Shown: piece after piece, positions 10,948 to 21,375 of the stretch
Numbering within the stretch: the stretch's first letter is position 1
Layout: each line of letters starts with the position of its first letter
From: Rhizomys pruinosus
Taxonomy: Eukaryota; Chordata; Mammalia; Rodentia; Spalacidae
Direction: 5' to 3'
DNA length: 64,000 nucleotides
Assembly: GCA_009823505.1 (NCBI GenBank)
Contig: VZQC01010403.1
Span: 458,293-522,292, forward strand
Translations under genes and position numbers: made by a program
Notes under the pieces: model-generated
What the model was told of the DNA's origin: nothing
What the model saw: only the letters and a program-made list of their open reading frames with translations
Database searches by the model: none

Positions 10948-11133
10948 TTAAAATTAAAATTACAATAAAGATAGGATTAAAGCCAGATATATTTAGCTTA
11001 GTTTAGATACTACTTCGTCCATGTGTGCGCATGTGTGTATAGAAACATTCATTTGTATTAAAACATCAGATGGTATACTATTAATATGTCAAAATTTTAA
11101 GTTTTACATATTGAGTAAAGAGATAAATTTAAC
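10948..11133 (-). repeat. Right arm of a 185-bp inverted repeat
   Basis: Reverse complement of 10161-10345. Similarity stops sharply at 11133, as it does at 10161. Confidence 0.92.
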
Positions 11134-11566
11134 TCATTGTGGTAGGACCGTAGGATGCCTAGGATGTCAACAGGGACATCATCTTCTGGTGTCATCATTG
11201 TATATGCTGTCCCTCATTGATCAAAGTGTCATGATGGAGCACATGATTTATCAAGATAGGAGATCAGCACCAGGTTATTTATCTGTAGCATATGTTACTG
11301 TTTGATGTTATTATTTACTTGTCTATGCTGTCATTCCCAGTCTTGACCAGTAGGATATATGGTCTGTTAGATGTTTTCTCATAGGCTCATGTCTGGCACA
11401 TATTAGGCATTAAATAATTGCTAGATAAAGGTGAATGAACCAACGAATGGTCTTTTTCGCATGCTTATATATATTATTTGTGATATTTTGCAATTTCTCT
11501 AGTAACCTTTGCCTGATAGCTCTGCAGGTTGCCTGCTTTCATCCATGAACACTCTATAGGCAAATA
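11134..11566. other. No recognised feature
   Basis: Unassigned sequence. Confidence 0.4.
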
Positions 11567-11637
11567 TATGAGTATATATATATAATATATATACATATAC
11601 ATATACTCAAATAATATATAATATATATTAGAATATA
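11567..11637. repeat. AT-rich simple repeat
   Basis: Imperfect TA/TATA tract. Confidence 0.85.
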
Positions 11638-11639
11638 TA

Positions 11640-11725
11640 AAATTGGGTGGGAGTACAGATGGGGAGGAACTTAAATATGATTAAAATATATTGTATGAAA
11701 CTCACAAAACTCAATTAAAAAGGAA
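11640..11725 (+). mobile_element. L1 3' terminal fragment
   Basis: gggtgggagtacagatgggg, then tgattaaaatatattgtatg and an A-rich end, like 21295-21375. Confidence 0.6.
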
Positions 11726-12054
11726 GTACCATCTTTCTCAAAAATATAAGTTGCCTGGGGGGGAAAATTATAATACAAACTGTCCTCGAGTCTGGCTCTG
11801 TAAGACCGGTTTGCTCTTGCCTATTTGGTTAGCCATTTCTTGGTGAAGACAGATGATTGCTGATTCCTGATAAGGAGGGCAGCACATTCCTTTACAGTCT
11901 CACTCATCCTGTCTCCATGTGACATTTTCCACTGAATCCACATGACTGCCATGAACCCAGAGCCTCAATGGAAAGATCTGTTTCAATGTAAGCTTTCAAA
12001 ATTCATCTTTTAAAAAACTGGCACTTTTTTTTTTTTTATCACGACAGAGGAATG
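11726..12054. other. No recognised feature
   Basis: Unassigned, with a 12-base T run near 12027. Confidence 0.4.
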
Positions 12055-12355
12055 AGTAGATAGGTAGGGAGATATCTCAATGTGCAAAGTGCTTCCTTGC
12101 AAGCATAAGGACCTGAGTTCAATTCCAAGAACCCATGTTAAAGAAACAAACAAAGAACAGGCATATTGGCCTGTATTTATAATCCCAGCACTGCAGAGGT
12201 AGAGACAAGCAGATGCCTGGGGCTCATTAGCCAGCTACCTTAGCCCACTTCTTGAATTCCTTGGCAGTGAGAAGGTGTTTTAAAAAGAGAAAGTGGATAG
12301 AGCCTGAGTCAACTTCCAAAATTGTCTTCTGGCCTATACACACAAAAAAAGAAAA
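12055..12355 (+). mobile_element. B4-type SINE
   Basis: A tRNA-like head (gatatctcaatgtgcaaag, gacctgagttcaattcc) is followed by a B1-like part (ataatcccagcactgcagag) and a tail running into a GGAA tract. Confidence 0.7.
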
Positions 12356-12361
12356 CAAAAA

Positions 12362-12391
12362 GAAAGAAGGAAGGAAGGAAGGAAGGAAGGA
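12362..12391 (+). repeat. (AAGG)n microsatellite
   Basis: About six aagg units at the tail of the B4. Confidence 0.9.
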
Positions 12392-12454
12392 AAATGCATA
12401 TTAGGGTCTCAAGAGTGAATTTTATTAATTACTTAAATTGACAGTATTTCTTGG

Positions 12455-12682
12455 AGATTTTTATTTATTTATTTATTTTTTATGTGTATGAATGTACTAT
12501 CTGCATGTAGGTTTGTGCACCTGTGTCATGCAAAGCTGCGGAGGTCAGAAGAGGGTGTCGGATTCCCCTGGAACTGGAGTTAAAGACGGTTCTCAGCTGC
12601 CATGTGGGTGCTGGGGATTGAACCCGGGTCCTCTGCAAGAGCAGTGGGCACTCTTAACCACTAGGCCATCTCTCCAGCTCTT
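12455..12682 (-). mobile_element. B2 SINE, subfamily without the duplication
   Basis: Complete reverse copy: T-rich start, gtatgaatgtactatctgca, ctggaactggagttaaagac and gccatctctccagctc. Confidence 0.88.
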
Positions 12683-12764
12683 TCTTGGAGATTTTAAAAA
12701 CAAAATCAGTGATGCTTGAGCCAGTATGCAATATATCTATATCTATATATCTATATATTTATAT

Positions 12765-12906
12765 GTATTTTTGAGACAGGGTCTCCCTTTAGTCCCAGCT
12801 GGCCTGGAGCTTGCTATGTAGACCAGACTGTCCTTGAACTCACAGAGATCTGCCTGTCTCTGCCTCCTGAGTGCTGGGATTAAAGGCCTGCACCACCACA
12901 CCTGAC
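12765..12906 (-). mobile_element. B1 SINE between AT microsatellites
   Basis: Full-length reverse B1: gagacagggtctcccttt, cttgaactcacagagatc, gctgggattaaaggcctg. TA/TATC tracts lie at 12730-12763 and 12914-12932. Confidence 0.9.
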
Positions 12907-12934
12907 ACAAAATTTATATATATATATATATATT

Positions 12935-13461
12935 TTTTTTATTAATTTTTATTTATTTCTGTATGTGTTTGACTGAAGTCTATTAAGTAATGACAGATTA
13001 GCTTGGCATTGAGTCAGGCCCATAGCTTTGTGTCTACTGTGACTTACTTCAGTAAGCAAAGCTAACCCTGATATCAAAATGTCAGGTATTTTTTCTCTCT
13101 CTCTCACTATACATTTAATGCCTTTCTGGTGTCCACCCTCCAGGCATGTCGAACTCAGTTGAATATCTGACATGTTTTCAGGCTTTATATGGTAACATAA
13201 TTTTTCTAGACAGAAATAAAAAAGTAAAATTTAGCAACTCATAACATTTAGTGAGCAAAACCCGATTAGAATACTTTCCACATAATAGACATAAATGGCA
13301 GATATTAGATATGTGAACATAAAGCATGTGTAAATTTTGCTTTGGGTTGCATATTTTCTGTATGTACATGATATGTTCTGAATTTGTTCATATGACTATT
13401 CCCTCCTACAATATTTTTTATCTAATATAGCTGAGTGAAAGAAAATAGTGTTTGTATAAAT
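12935..13461. other. No recognised feature
   Basis: Unassigned AT-rich DNA. Confidence 0.4.
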
Positions 13462-13680
13462 GTCAACTGCAGGACTAGAGAGTTGGTTCAGTGGTTTAGA
13501 GCCCTGGCTGTTCTTGCAGAGGACTTGGGTTCAGTTCTCAACACCCACATGGGAGCTAACGACCAACCATAACTCCACTCCAGGGGATCCAATACCCTCC
13601 TCTACCCTCCAAGGGCATTGCACACATGGTACACTTACATACATGAGGCAAAACACTCATACACATAAAATCATTATACA
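13462..13680 (+). mobile_element. B2/B3 SINE, older copy
   Basis: gactagagagttggttcagt, ttgcagaggacttgggttca, caacacccacatgg and an A-rich tail. No duplicated segment. Confidence 0.82.
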
Positions 13681-14137
13681 GTGAATTATCAAGCTGGGAT
13701 ACCTGGTTTGTTTCTTATTAGCTTCTAAACTCAGTGTCCCTCTTATTGTCACTTGGAGCAACTTTTATTAGCGTAGGAACTTTCCTCTCCATCCTTTTTC
13801 ATTTTCTGTCCAGTTACAAAGATATCACATTCCACTGCCAGCCATGAACATTGGAACAAAAGCAAAATCAAATGCCAGAAGTGGTCTGCAGAGCAGCCTC
13901 TGTGCTTTTCTCCTTGTAATATGTAGGTGGTGGGGTTAAATGGCTGTGCTCTCAGGGCTCTCATGGGAAAGATTTGGGGGTTTGCTAAGGAATAAACAGA
14001 AAGATTTTAAATGGCCGTAATATAAAAATATTATCTTGAGATAGAAATTGGCATGCAAGGAACAGTACAATCAACTCAATTTTGAACAAGTATCATAAGA
14101 AAAAACACGATAAGGTTTAAAGGTACATTCTCTTTGT
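13681..14137. other. No recognised feature
   Basis: Unassigned. Confidence 0.4.
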
Positions 14138-14437
14138 GCATTTTTTTATTGATGCTTTGTGTATTTTATATACACCATTTTCCAATTCAGTTCAGGCATA
14201 TATCCCCTTCCCTTCCCCCCACCCCACCCCTACCCATCCTATATCATGCATTCTGCTGTAACTTTTCTGCATCTTTCTCTGTTTTTTTGTTTTGTTTTGT
14301 TTTGTGTTCATTTTTTTTAACAATAAGTGATAATTTGTGAGTACAAGCATCCTTCATGTAAAACCAATTTGCAAGCAGTTGTGCCCAAACCCACACAGCT
14401 CATGGGTCCCACCATCCAGCAGGGGGGGCTTGTATTG
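14138..14437 (-). mobile_element. Family A retroposon, truncated (copy 2)
   Basis: Reverse copy: a ttttttattgatgctttgtg start (the poly(A) end), a C-rich tract, tcatgcattctgctgtaac and gagtacaagcatccttcatg. Similarity to the 42.5-kb copy ends after ggcttgtat, so it is 5' truncated at about 300 bases. Confidence 0.75.
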
Positions 14438-15065
14438 AATATGTGCTGTCATCTACTGGTTATGATCCACCAAACCCCAATAAGGATTTGTAAAGCCCAT
14501 TCTATAAAACTTTTACCTTAAAGTTATGTATCTAAGGGTTGTAATATATAAAGATTAAAATTATATGTAAAAGGTTGTAATACATAAAGATTTAAATTAT
14601 ATATATATATAATTTATTTCTTCAGGATCAAGTCTTAATCAGGTAACTTAAAGATCTCAATGTATGTTTAATCAAGGTTACTCTAACTTATTTTTACTTT
14701 TATCCAAAATCTATTCACACATTATATAATGGTAAACTAAATTACTTATGTTGTTTAAAAATTGGTCTAATAAAATCGACATAAAAATTGAAAAAAAAAA
14801 AGAAATAAACAGAAAGAGAGTGATACTGGGTGGATAGTGAGACGGGAAGCCCAGGCTTCGTTCCCCAACAGAGACACTGCCTTAACAACGGTAAGCCTGG
14901 GTGAGAATTCCAGAAATGAGAACTCCCAAAGCCTCCAGCAAACTCCAAGAATAGCCATGCTAGAGCCTTCTTTAACCAGGCACAGCATAGAAAAGCTGGG
15001 TGGAAGAGTGCAACACATAGTTTAGGCTTTGAGAGGGAAGAAGAGAAAGAGAGAAGAATGGGATT
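14438..15065. other. Unassigned AT-rich DNA with local repeats
   Basis: At 14536-14620 a rough unit (gttgtaatatataaagatt / gttgtaatacataaagatt) occurs twice, followed by a TA tract. Otherwise no feature. Confidence 0.45.
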
Positions 15066-15099
15066 TTCTTTCTTTCTTTCCTTTCTTTCCTCCCTCCCT

Positions 15100-15149
<50 letters not shown>

Positions 15150-15230
15150 TTCTTTCCCTCCTTCCTTCCTTCCTTCCTTCCTTCCTTCCTTCCTTCCTTC
15201 CTTCCTTCCTTCCTTCCTTCCTTCCTTCCT

Positions 15231-15283
<53 letters not shown>
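15066..15283 (+). repeat. Compound pyrimidine microsatellite (CT, CCTT, CTTT)
   Basis: About 220 bases of strand-asymmetric pyrimidines: CCCT, (CT)n, (CCTT)n, then (CTTT)n. The mirror-symmetric homopyrimidine tract could form triplex H-DNA. Long open frames across it are artefacts. Confidence 0.97.
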
Positions 15284-15284
15284 T

Positions 15285-15392
15285 TTTGTTATTTTAAGAC
15301 AGGGTCACAATGTGTAACTCCAGCCGGCCTGGAATTCATTATGTAGATATGGCTGGCCTCAAACTCATAGAGATAACACCACGCACGGCATG
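15285..15392 (-). mobile_element. B1 SINE fragment
   Basis: taagacagggtcacaatgtg, ggcctggaattcattatgta, ggcctcaaactcatagagat, then a truncated end. It abuts the pyrimidine tract. Confidence 0.7.
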
Positions 15393-15576
15393 AAATTTTT
15401 TCTAATATTCTGGCAGTTCAAGGAAATACTCAAAGCATTGCTTTTTCTCTTTCTGGATTCACAGCAAGACCAGGAAGCAGTGCACACTACATGCCACAGT
15501 ACAGAAGAGAAGGAAACAGAGCTCTGTGTCTTGATGTACCCCCAGAGGACTTTACATACAAGACAGAAGCTGGACT

Positions 15577-15695
15577 TGAGAGAAAGTATCTAACTCATGG
15601 GAGGACTGGGAGAAAGTACCTAACACATTGAAGGACTGAGAGAAAGTACTTAACTCATGGGAGGACTGGGAGAAATTACCTGGCTCATGAGAGGA
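15577..15695 (+). repeat. About 31-bp tandem repeat, four units
   Basis: A unit around gagagaaagtacctaactca is repeated about four times with substitutions (tatctaactcatg, tacctaacacattg, tacttaactcatg, tacctggctcatg). Confidence 0.88.
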
Positions 15696-15824
15696 AAGTG
15701 GAACATGCACCCAACAGCCCAGATTATGGAGGCAGGTGCCAAAGGATGGGGTTCAGCTTTGCCTGCCTTGGCACACTGACAGAACCATGCTTTAAGTAGC
15801 TGATCCTCAAAAAATTATAAGTGG

Positions 15825-16090
15825 ACTGGGGAGATGGCTCAGTGGACAAAGCATTTGCTTTACGTGTGTGAGGACCAGAGTCAGGGCAGGCACGGTAGCC
15901 TACCAGTCATTCCAACACTTGGGAGGGAGAGACAGGAGATCCTGGGGGCACCTGGTGAGGTTCAGGGTCAGTGAGAAACGCTACCTCAGTAAATACAGTC
16001 TGAGAAAACACCCTAGGGTAACCTCTGGCCACCACACGTACATACATTTATGCACACACATGCACCCACATACATTTGAACACTTATGCA
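15825..16090 (+). mobile_element. B4/RSINE-type SINE
   Basis: Head ggactggggagatggctcag, B1-like body (cattccaacacttgggaggg), tail in CA-rich sequence. Confidence 0.72.
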
Positions 16091-16129
16091 CATGCAAGCA
16101 AACCACATATAAATATATGTGCAATATAT

Positions 16130-16330
16130 ATATATATCATATGATCCAGCAATTCATTTCCAGTCTATATTCTAAACAGGGTCTAGAAAGATATTTGTAT
16201 ATTCTTATTCAATGTAGCATTAGTCGTAATAGTCAAGAAGTAGAAGCAACCTACACATCCATAGATAGATGAGTGTATGGGTATATGGAGAAAATGTAGC
16301 ACAGGTCCAACATGTTTTAGTCTTTAAAAA
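16130..16330 (+). mobile_element. Old L1M ORF2 3' relic, part 1
   Basis: tatgatccagcaattcattt, catagatagatgagtgtatg and gagaaaatgtagcac follow the L1M ORF2 C-terminal coding order. A B2 interrupts it; it resumes at 16592. Confidence 0.65.
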
Positions 16331-16344
16331 GGTAAGAAATCCTG

Positions 16345-16591
16345 GGCTGGAGAGATGGCCTACAGGTTAAGAGTGCCGACTGCTCTTGCAGAGGACCCGG
16401 GTTCGATCCCCAGCACCCACATGGCAGCTGAGAACCGTCTGAAACTCCAATTCCAGGAGAACTCCAGTTCCAGGGAAATCCGACACCTTCTTCTGACCTC
16501 CGCGGCATTGCATGACAGGGGTGCACCAACTTGCATGCAGACAGTACATTGATACACATACAGAAATAAATTTAAAAAAATTTTAAAAAAA
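16345..16591 (+). mobile_element. Young B2 SINE inserted in L1M
   Basis: Full-length, duplicated-segment subfamily, with intact A and B boxes. Flanked by the 14-base duplication ggtaagaaatcctg (16331-16344 and 16592-16605). Confidence 0.95.
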
Positions 16592-16880
16592 GGTAAGAAA
16601 TCCTGTCACATGCTATTATATGGCTGAACTTTGAAGGTGTTATGGTTAAGTGACACAGCTAAATGAGTCAAACTCTTAAGAACAAAGAGCAGAAAATAGG
16701 GGGAAATGGGAGTTTCTTAATAAATACAATGTTTAAGTTTTATAAGATGAAAAATTTCTGGAGCAGTGTTTTAACTGGTGTGCATGTCATTAACAGCACC
16801 ATGCTGTACATTTAAAAATGATTTGGGTGGTACACTTAATTTTAAGTGTTTTTATGAGTTAAAAACCAGAATGTTGCAAA
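16592..16880 (+). mobile_element. Old L1M 3' end, part 2
   Basis: It continues the L1M: tcctgtcacatgctattata, gtgttatggttaagtgacac, gatgaaaaatttctggagca, gctgtacatttaaaaatgat, as in ancient mammalian L1M 3' ends. Very decayed. Confidence 0.65.
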
Positions 16881-16894
16881 ACCATGTCTAAATT

Positions 16895-17100
16895 AGGAGG
16901 CCCTTTACCACATGGTATGTGTTGAACTTGTCTTTCCCTCCAAGTTACAGAATTCCTAACCCTCATTATTGGCACATGTGAACTTATTTAGAAATAGAGA
17001 CTGTGAAGAAGATGAGTTCAGCTAAGGTGAACTCACTAGTGTTGACTTAATCCAACATGACCAGGTTCTTTTTTTTTATTATTGGGCTAAAAGAAGCCTA
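16895..17100 (+). mobile_element. MLT1-type LTR, 5' part
   Basis: acagaattcctaaccctcat, gcacatgtgaacttatttag and gctaaaagaagcctaggaga match the MLT1 5'-central order. The LTR resumes at 17618. Confidence 0.65.
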
Positions 17101-17129
17101 GGAGACATTTTTTCTAATTTTATAACACT

Positions 17130-17300
17130 TTATACTTAGAAATCACTCAGACTGTACTCTCTCCTCCAGCTCCACTGGCGGCAGAGCAGAACGATCGTCA
17201 ACGGCAGAAAACCTGCTTTACGGCAGTCTCCCGCCAGCTTCACGCACAGGAGAGAACGCTACGTCCCTCCTCGTGGATTCTGGTACTCTACACAATCAGA
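17130..17300. other. CpG-rich fragment related to the 19-kb duplication
   Basis: It shares cagaaaacctgctttac and neighbouring bases with 19160-19205 and 19850-19895. CpG density is well above the surroundings, suggesting a recently arrived or unmethylated element piece. Family unknown; an LTR fragment is one possibility. Confidence 0.45.
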
Positions 17301-17394
17301 GAAACTTCTCTAGTAACATTCTATAGAAATGATCCCTGAAAGTACAGTCTTATGTCCAGGGACCCAGATATAGACATATGTAGAGACAAGAAAG

Positions 17395-17567
17395 GGGCTG
17401 AAGAGGTGGCTCAGCAGGTAAGAGCACTGCCTACTCTTGCAGAAGACCCAGTTTCATTTCCCAGCACCCACATAGGCAGTTCATAACCACCTATAGCTCC
17501 AGTTTCAAAGGATTTGACACCCTCTTCTGGCCTCTGAGGGTACCTGCATACATACGTACACACAGAA

Positions 17568-17605
<38 letters not shown>

Positions 17606-17612
17606 TTTTTCA
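17395..17612 (+). mobile_element. B2/B3 SINE, older copy, with (AAAT)n tail
   Basis: ggggctgaagaggtggctca, cccagcacccacatagg, then an (AAAT)n tail at 17566-17600. Confidence 0.82.
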
Positions 17613-17617
17613 ACAGA

Positions 17618-17830
17618 GCTAGAAGAACCAGCCACATGTCCAGCAACATCAGGCTACTAGAAGTTAGGAGGGAACTTGGAATGGATTCTCCTCAGAGCCC
17701 TCACAGAGAATCCATTCTGCCACATACCTTGATCTAAAACTTCTGGCTTCTGGAGTCATAAGATGATACATTTCTGTAATTCAAGCACTTCAGTTTGTGG
17801 TACTTTGCTATAAAAGCCCTGGAAAAAGGG
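17618..17830 (+). mobile_element. MLT1-type LTR, 3' part
   Basis: ccagcaacatcaggctacta, ttgatctaaaacttctggct and cagtttgtggtactttgcta are the classic MLT1 3' half. It rejoins 16895-17100 across about 520 bases of inserted DNA. Confidence 0.75.
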
Positions 17831-18035
17831 ATACCTCATGGAGGCCTTAAATTATATAGCCTCCTTCAATACCAAAGTCTATAACCAAATACAAGCTCAA
17901 ATATCCACAACGGGCATTTTAGATGAACATTAAATAACCAGGTGTTCCCCCCCCCCCTTTAATTCTATTTGTAAACTTTCCAAATCGGGTCTCTTTATAG
18001 TATTTTATCTCATAAATTAAATCTAAAGACTTTAC

Positions 18036-18283
18036 CGGGGCTGGAGAGATGGCCTAGCGGTTAAGAGCACCGACCGCTCTTACAGAGGACCCGGGTTCGA
18101 TCCCCAGCACCCACATGGCGGCCGAGAACCGTCTGAAACTCCAATTCCAGGAGAACTCCAGTTCCAGGGGAATCCGAGACCCTCTTCTGACCTCCGCGGC
18201 ATTGCACGACACAGGTGCACAAACCTGCATGCAGACAGTACATTGATACACATACAGAAATAAATAAAATTAAAAAAAAAAAC
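18036..18283 (+). mobile_element. Young B2 SINE, duplicated-segment subfamily
   Basis: Full-length and CpG-rich (gcggccgagaaccgtctg), with clear A and B boxes. Very close to the copy at 6512. Confidence 0.95.
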
Positions 18284-18294
18284 TCCAAGTCAAT

Positions 18295-18600
18295 ACGTCA
18301 CAGAGATGTTTGCACATCAATGTTTAATGCAGTTCTATTCATAGCAGCCAAGTTATGAGACCACCCTAGATGTCCAAGGTCAGAGAAGTGGTTTGTATAT
18401 ACAAGGAAAATTTTTTTCAGCCATTAAAAGGAATGAAATTATGTCATTTTTCAGGAAAATGAATGCAAGTGGGGAGAATCATATTAATCAAATAAGCCAG
18501 ATTTGGAAAGACAAATGTTGGGTATACTGTATACACCTGCATGAAAAAATCTTAAATTAAATTTAAAATAAATTCCAGATAAGAGCATAAACTACAAGCT
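18295..18600 (+). mobile_element. L1 ORF2 3' relic
   Basis: gttctattcatagcagccaa, cagccattaaaaggaatgaa and aatcaaataagccagattt follow the order of the mammalian L1 C-terminal coding region. Confidence 0.65.
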
Positions 18601-18935
18601 GAAGGTCAGCATCACTTGCAGGAGGTTCCGGTAGCAACTCAAACTGAGGAAGTAAGCATTGCTCTTTCTGCCCATAATTTAATTTTGTCAAATTCTACAA
18701 ATCATCTAATGAATGTGATTGTAAAGTATGCTTTCAGTGACTACATTTGAGAAAATTCCAGTCTATAAATTTCCTTCTTTCTCACTGGGTTTCACATGAT
18801 TGTCAAAGGTCCTGTGCAAAGCAACCCTTCTGGAAAAGGCGGAGCCATGGCGGAGGGACCTCGGGTGGGTACTGGAAACGCTTGCTTTATTACTGTCGCA
18901 CTGCACATAATTAAAAATATCTTTAAACATCACTC
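18601..18935. other. Unassigned, with a CpG-rich patch
   Basis: At 18780-18910 a CpG-rich patch reads on the minus strand as an AATAAA followed by GC-rich DNA, as in an LTR R/U5 region. Tentative only. Confidence 0.3.
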
Positions 18936-19532
18936 CCCCTACTATCACTAGTAACTTAGACAACAGAGCCACAGCTCAACAGCATCATTAGTCTGTCTTT
19001 GCTGTTAGAAACATGTGCACTCAGAACTGCTATTACTGTCATTCTGTCTGCTACAATGACAAGGTTCGTGAGTCTTCAAAGGCAGGTGCACCTGATGCAC
19101 AATTGTTCTGCCCCCATTGTTGCAGTGATCCCTGGGCCTTGGGAGACAGGTTTGACATAGGTAGAAAACCTGCTTTACAGCAGTTCTCCTGCCACACAGG
19201 AACACTTGCTCTGATCACACAGGATCACTTGTAGGCAATTTTACAGGATTTTATTATCAATGCCTTAGGAATTTTAGCAAATAAATTTAAGCACGCTTAT
19301 GTTACATTCTGAGATTTGCCCTGTACATAGTATGTATGTCCTCTTAAACGAAAAGGAGAACTTTAAGAAAATATAAAATATCCAATTTCTTTTTAGAGAA
19401 AAAAATCTAGAATCATCAAAATGCACACATATTCACACCTCTGAGGTGCTGGGACTCTACCAAGACTATTATCAAATTTGTTTTAAGCAAAGCCTTAGAA
19501 CTAGATAATTTTACTGGAAGATAAAGATATTT
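18936..19532 (+). repeat. Direct duplication, copy 1 (ends at the N)
   Basis: It matches 19534-20222 from cccctactatcactag to gataaagatattt at about 96% by eye, but lacks a ~92-base internal segment. It ends exactly at the single N. It could be a true tandem duplication or unmerged overlapping contig ends. Confidence 0.93.
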
Positions 19533-19533
19533 N
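19533..19533. other. Single ambiguous base (N)
   Basis: The only N in the window. It lies exactly between the two duplicate copies, as expected for a contig join. Confidence 0.99.
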
Positions 19534-20222
19534 CCCCTACTATCACTAGTAACTTAGACAACAGAGCCACAGCTCAACAGCATCATTAGTCTGTCTTTGC
19601 TGTTAGAAACATGTGCACTCAGAACTGCTATTACTGTCATTCTGTCTGCCACATATCATTGTAGGCAGCCTAATCAGTTCTCACCATATCGTCTCCCCCA
19701 CCTGGGTGACAGTGAGAACATCCCAGCAGAAGAGAGCTCGGGCTGACAAGGTTCGTGAGTCTTCAAAGGCAGGTGCACCTGATGCACAGTTGTTCTGCCC
19801 CCATTGTTGCAGTGATCCCTGGGCCTTGGGAGACAGGTTTGATATAGGCAGAAAACCTGCTTTACAGCAGTTCTCCTGCCACACAGGAACACTTGCTCTG
19901 ATCACACAGGAACACTTGCAGGCAATTTTACAGGATTTTATTATCAATGCTTCAGGAATTTTAGCAAATAAACTTAAGCACACTGATGTTACATTGTGAG
20001 ATTTGTCCTGTACATTGTATGTATGTCCTTTTAAATGAAAAGGAGAACTTTAAGAAAATATAAAATATCCAATTTCTTTTTAGAGAAAAAAAAATCTAGA
20101 ATCATCAAAATGCACACATATTCAGACCTCTGAGTTGCTGGGACTCTACCAAGACTATTATCAAATTTGTTTTAAGCAAAACATTAGAACTAGATAATCT
20201 TACTGGAAGATAAAGATATTTT
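19534..20222 (+). repeat. Direct duplication, copy 2
   Basis: It has the extra ~92-base segment (about 19650-19743) absent from copy 1. The part at 19787-19842 is an inverted match to 20848-20903 within an L1 3' UTR. Confidence 0.93.
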
Positions 20223-20454
20223 CAAGGAAGGAACTCTCATTACATTATCTCATTACATTATTAGATTATATCTTCCAGGAGATAATTAAAAGTGCCCATA
20301 ACTGGTTTGTGGTTAAACAAATAGAGATTCAAAAAGGAGAAAAAATGTCTAGAAATTTTTGGTTAAATGCAAAGACATTTGGAAAATTAATACATTATAA
20401 TAAAGCAAGTGGCTGCCAAAAATTCTTCAGCAGGCCCTATCTTGAAAAGATAAA

Positions 20455-21237
20455 GGATGGGAATCTTGTGAGCTACAGCAACAACTGGCCTGCCAAGATA
20501 TGCCTACAGGTACCTCAAGTGTTATGTAAGTAACCGAACACTTCCTGATTGGATTTGAGGTTTACTTTGCAAGATGGAGTCCATATCTAAAACTCGTATC
20601 AGGCCTAGGAACCTTAGACTGATCACAGGCCACAGGAGACAGGCTAATGTTTTTATTCTGCTAAGTAGACATAGCTTTAGACTGACTCCTAATGACTTAC
20701 TGTTATGTGCATAGATTAATGTATCTCTCCCCTCTTATAGAGAAGCTTCCTTGTGTAGTTGATGGTGATTAATATGGAAACCCACAACTGGTCAGCTGCA
20801 GAGAAGAAGAGACTGCAGAGTGCTTATCCATGAATAGGACTCCTATATCAAACCTGTCTCCCAAGGCCCAGGGATCACTGCAACAGTGGGGGCAGAACAA
20901 TTGAGGAGCCGGAGGTGCTGGATAACCATGAGGAAACAGCTTTCTAGACAGCCGGGCAGTTACTCATGTGAACTCACAGCAAGGGTGACAGCATGCACAA
21001 GATCTGCATAACCTCAAACCAACCAAAATCCCAGCATAGATGTGGGGAAGTGGGGAAGAGGCCCCAACCCTACCTGAGAACTTTCAGCAACAGGGAGCTG
21101 CTGAGAGAGGAGAGAGTCAGTTTTCTTTAAATGTGTGACACTAGATGGGTTAACCAGGCTCTGGGGGATGGATCTACACCAAAGAATATTTGGGGACACA
21201 AGTTTGACTTGATTGGCCTTAAAAATCTCTTCCTATC

Positions 21238-21272
<35 letters not shown>

Positions 21273-21375
21273 ATCTATCTAATGGAAGAAATCAGGTGCA
21301 TGGGTGGTAAGGAGGAGTATAGATGGGGAGGGGTCTAAATATGATCAAAATATATTCTACAACATTTGCAAAAAT
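20455..21375 (+). mobile_element. Old L1 3' UTR with 3' end
   Basis: Collinear over about 700 bases with the reverse complement of 51873-52560: catagattaatg, caaacctgtctcccaaggcc, gtgaactcacagcaagg, cccagcatagatgtgggg, gagtcagttttcttta, ggttaaccaggctc. It ends with a G-rich tract and tgatcaaaatatattctac. An ATCT microsatellite sits near the end. Confidence 0.75.
21235..21282 (+). repeat. (ATCT)n microsatellite
   Basis: About 10 units within the L1 3' UTR, at the same relative site as the tract in the L1 copy at 51 kb. Confidence 0.95.

Noticed and set aside
15029..15346. 105-codon frame rich in S, L, P and F
   Set aside because: It translates the CT/CCTT/CTTT microsatellite.
18054..18251. 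Minus-strand frames of 60-75 codons with nearly identical protein repeated at 6.5, 16.4, 18.1, 29.6, 38.9, 39.6 and 63.6 kb
   Set aside because: They are antisense readings of B2 SINE copies; the similarity reflects shared SINE sequence, not a gene family.
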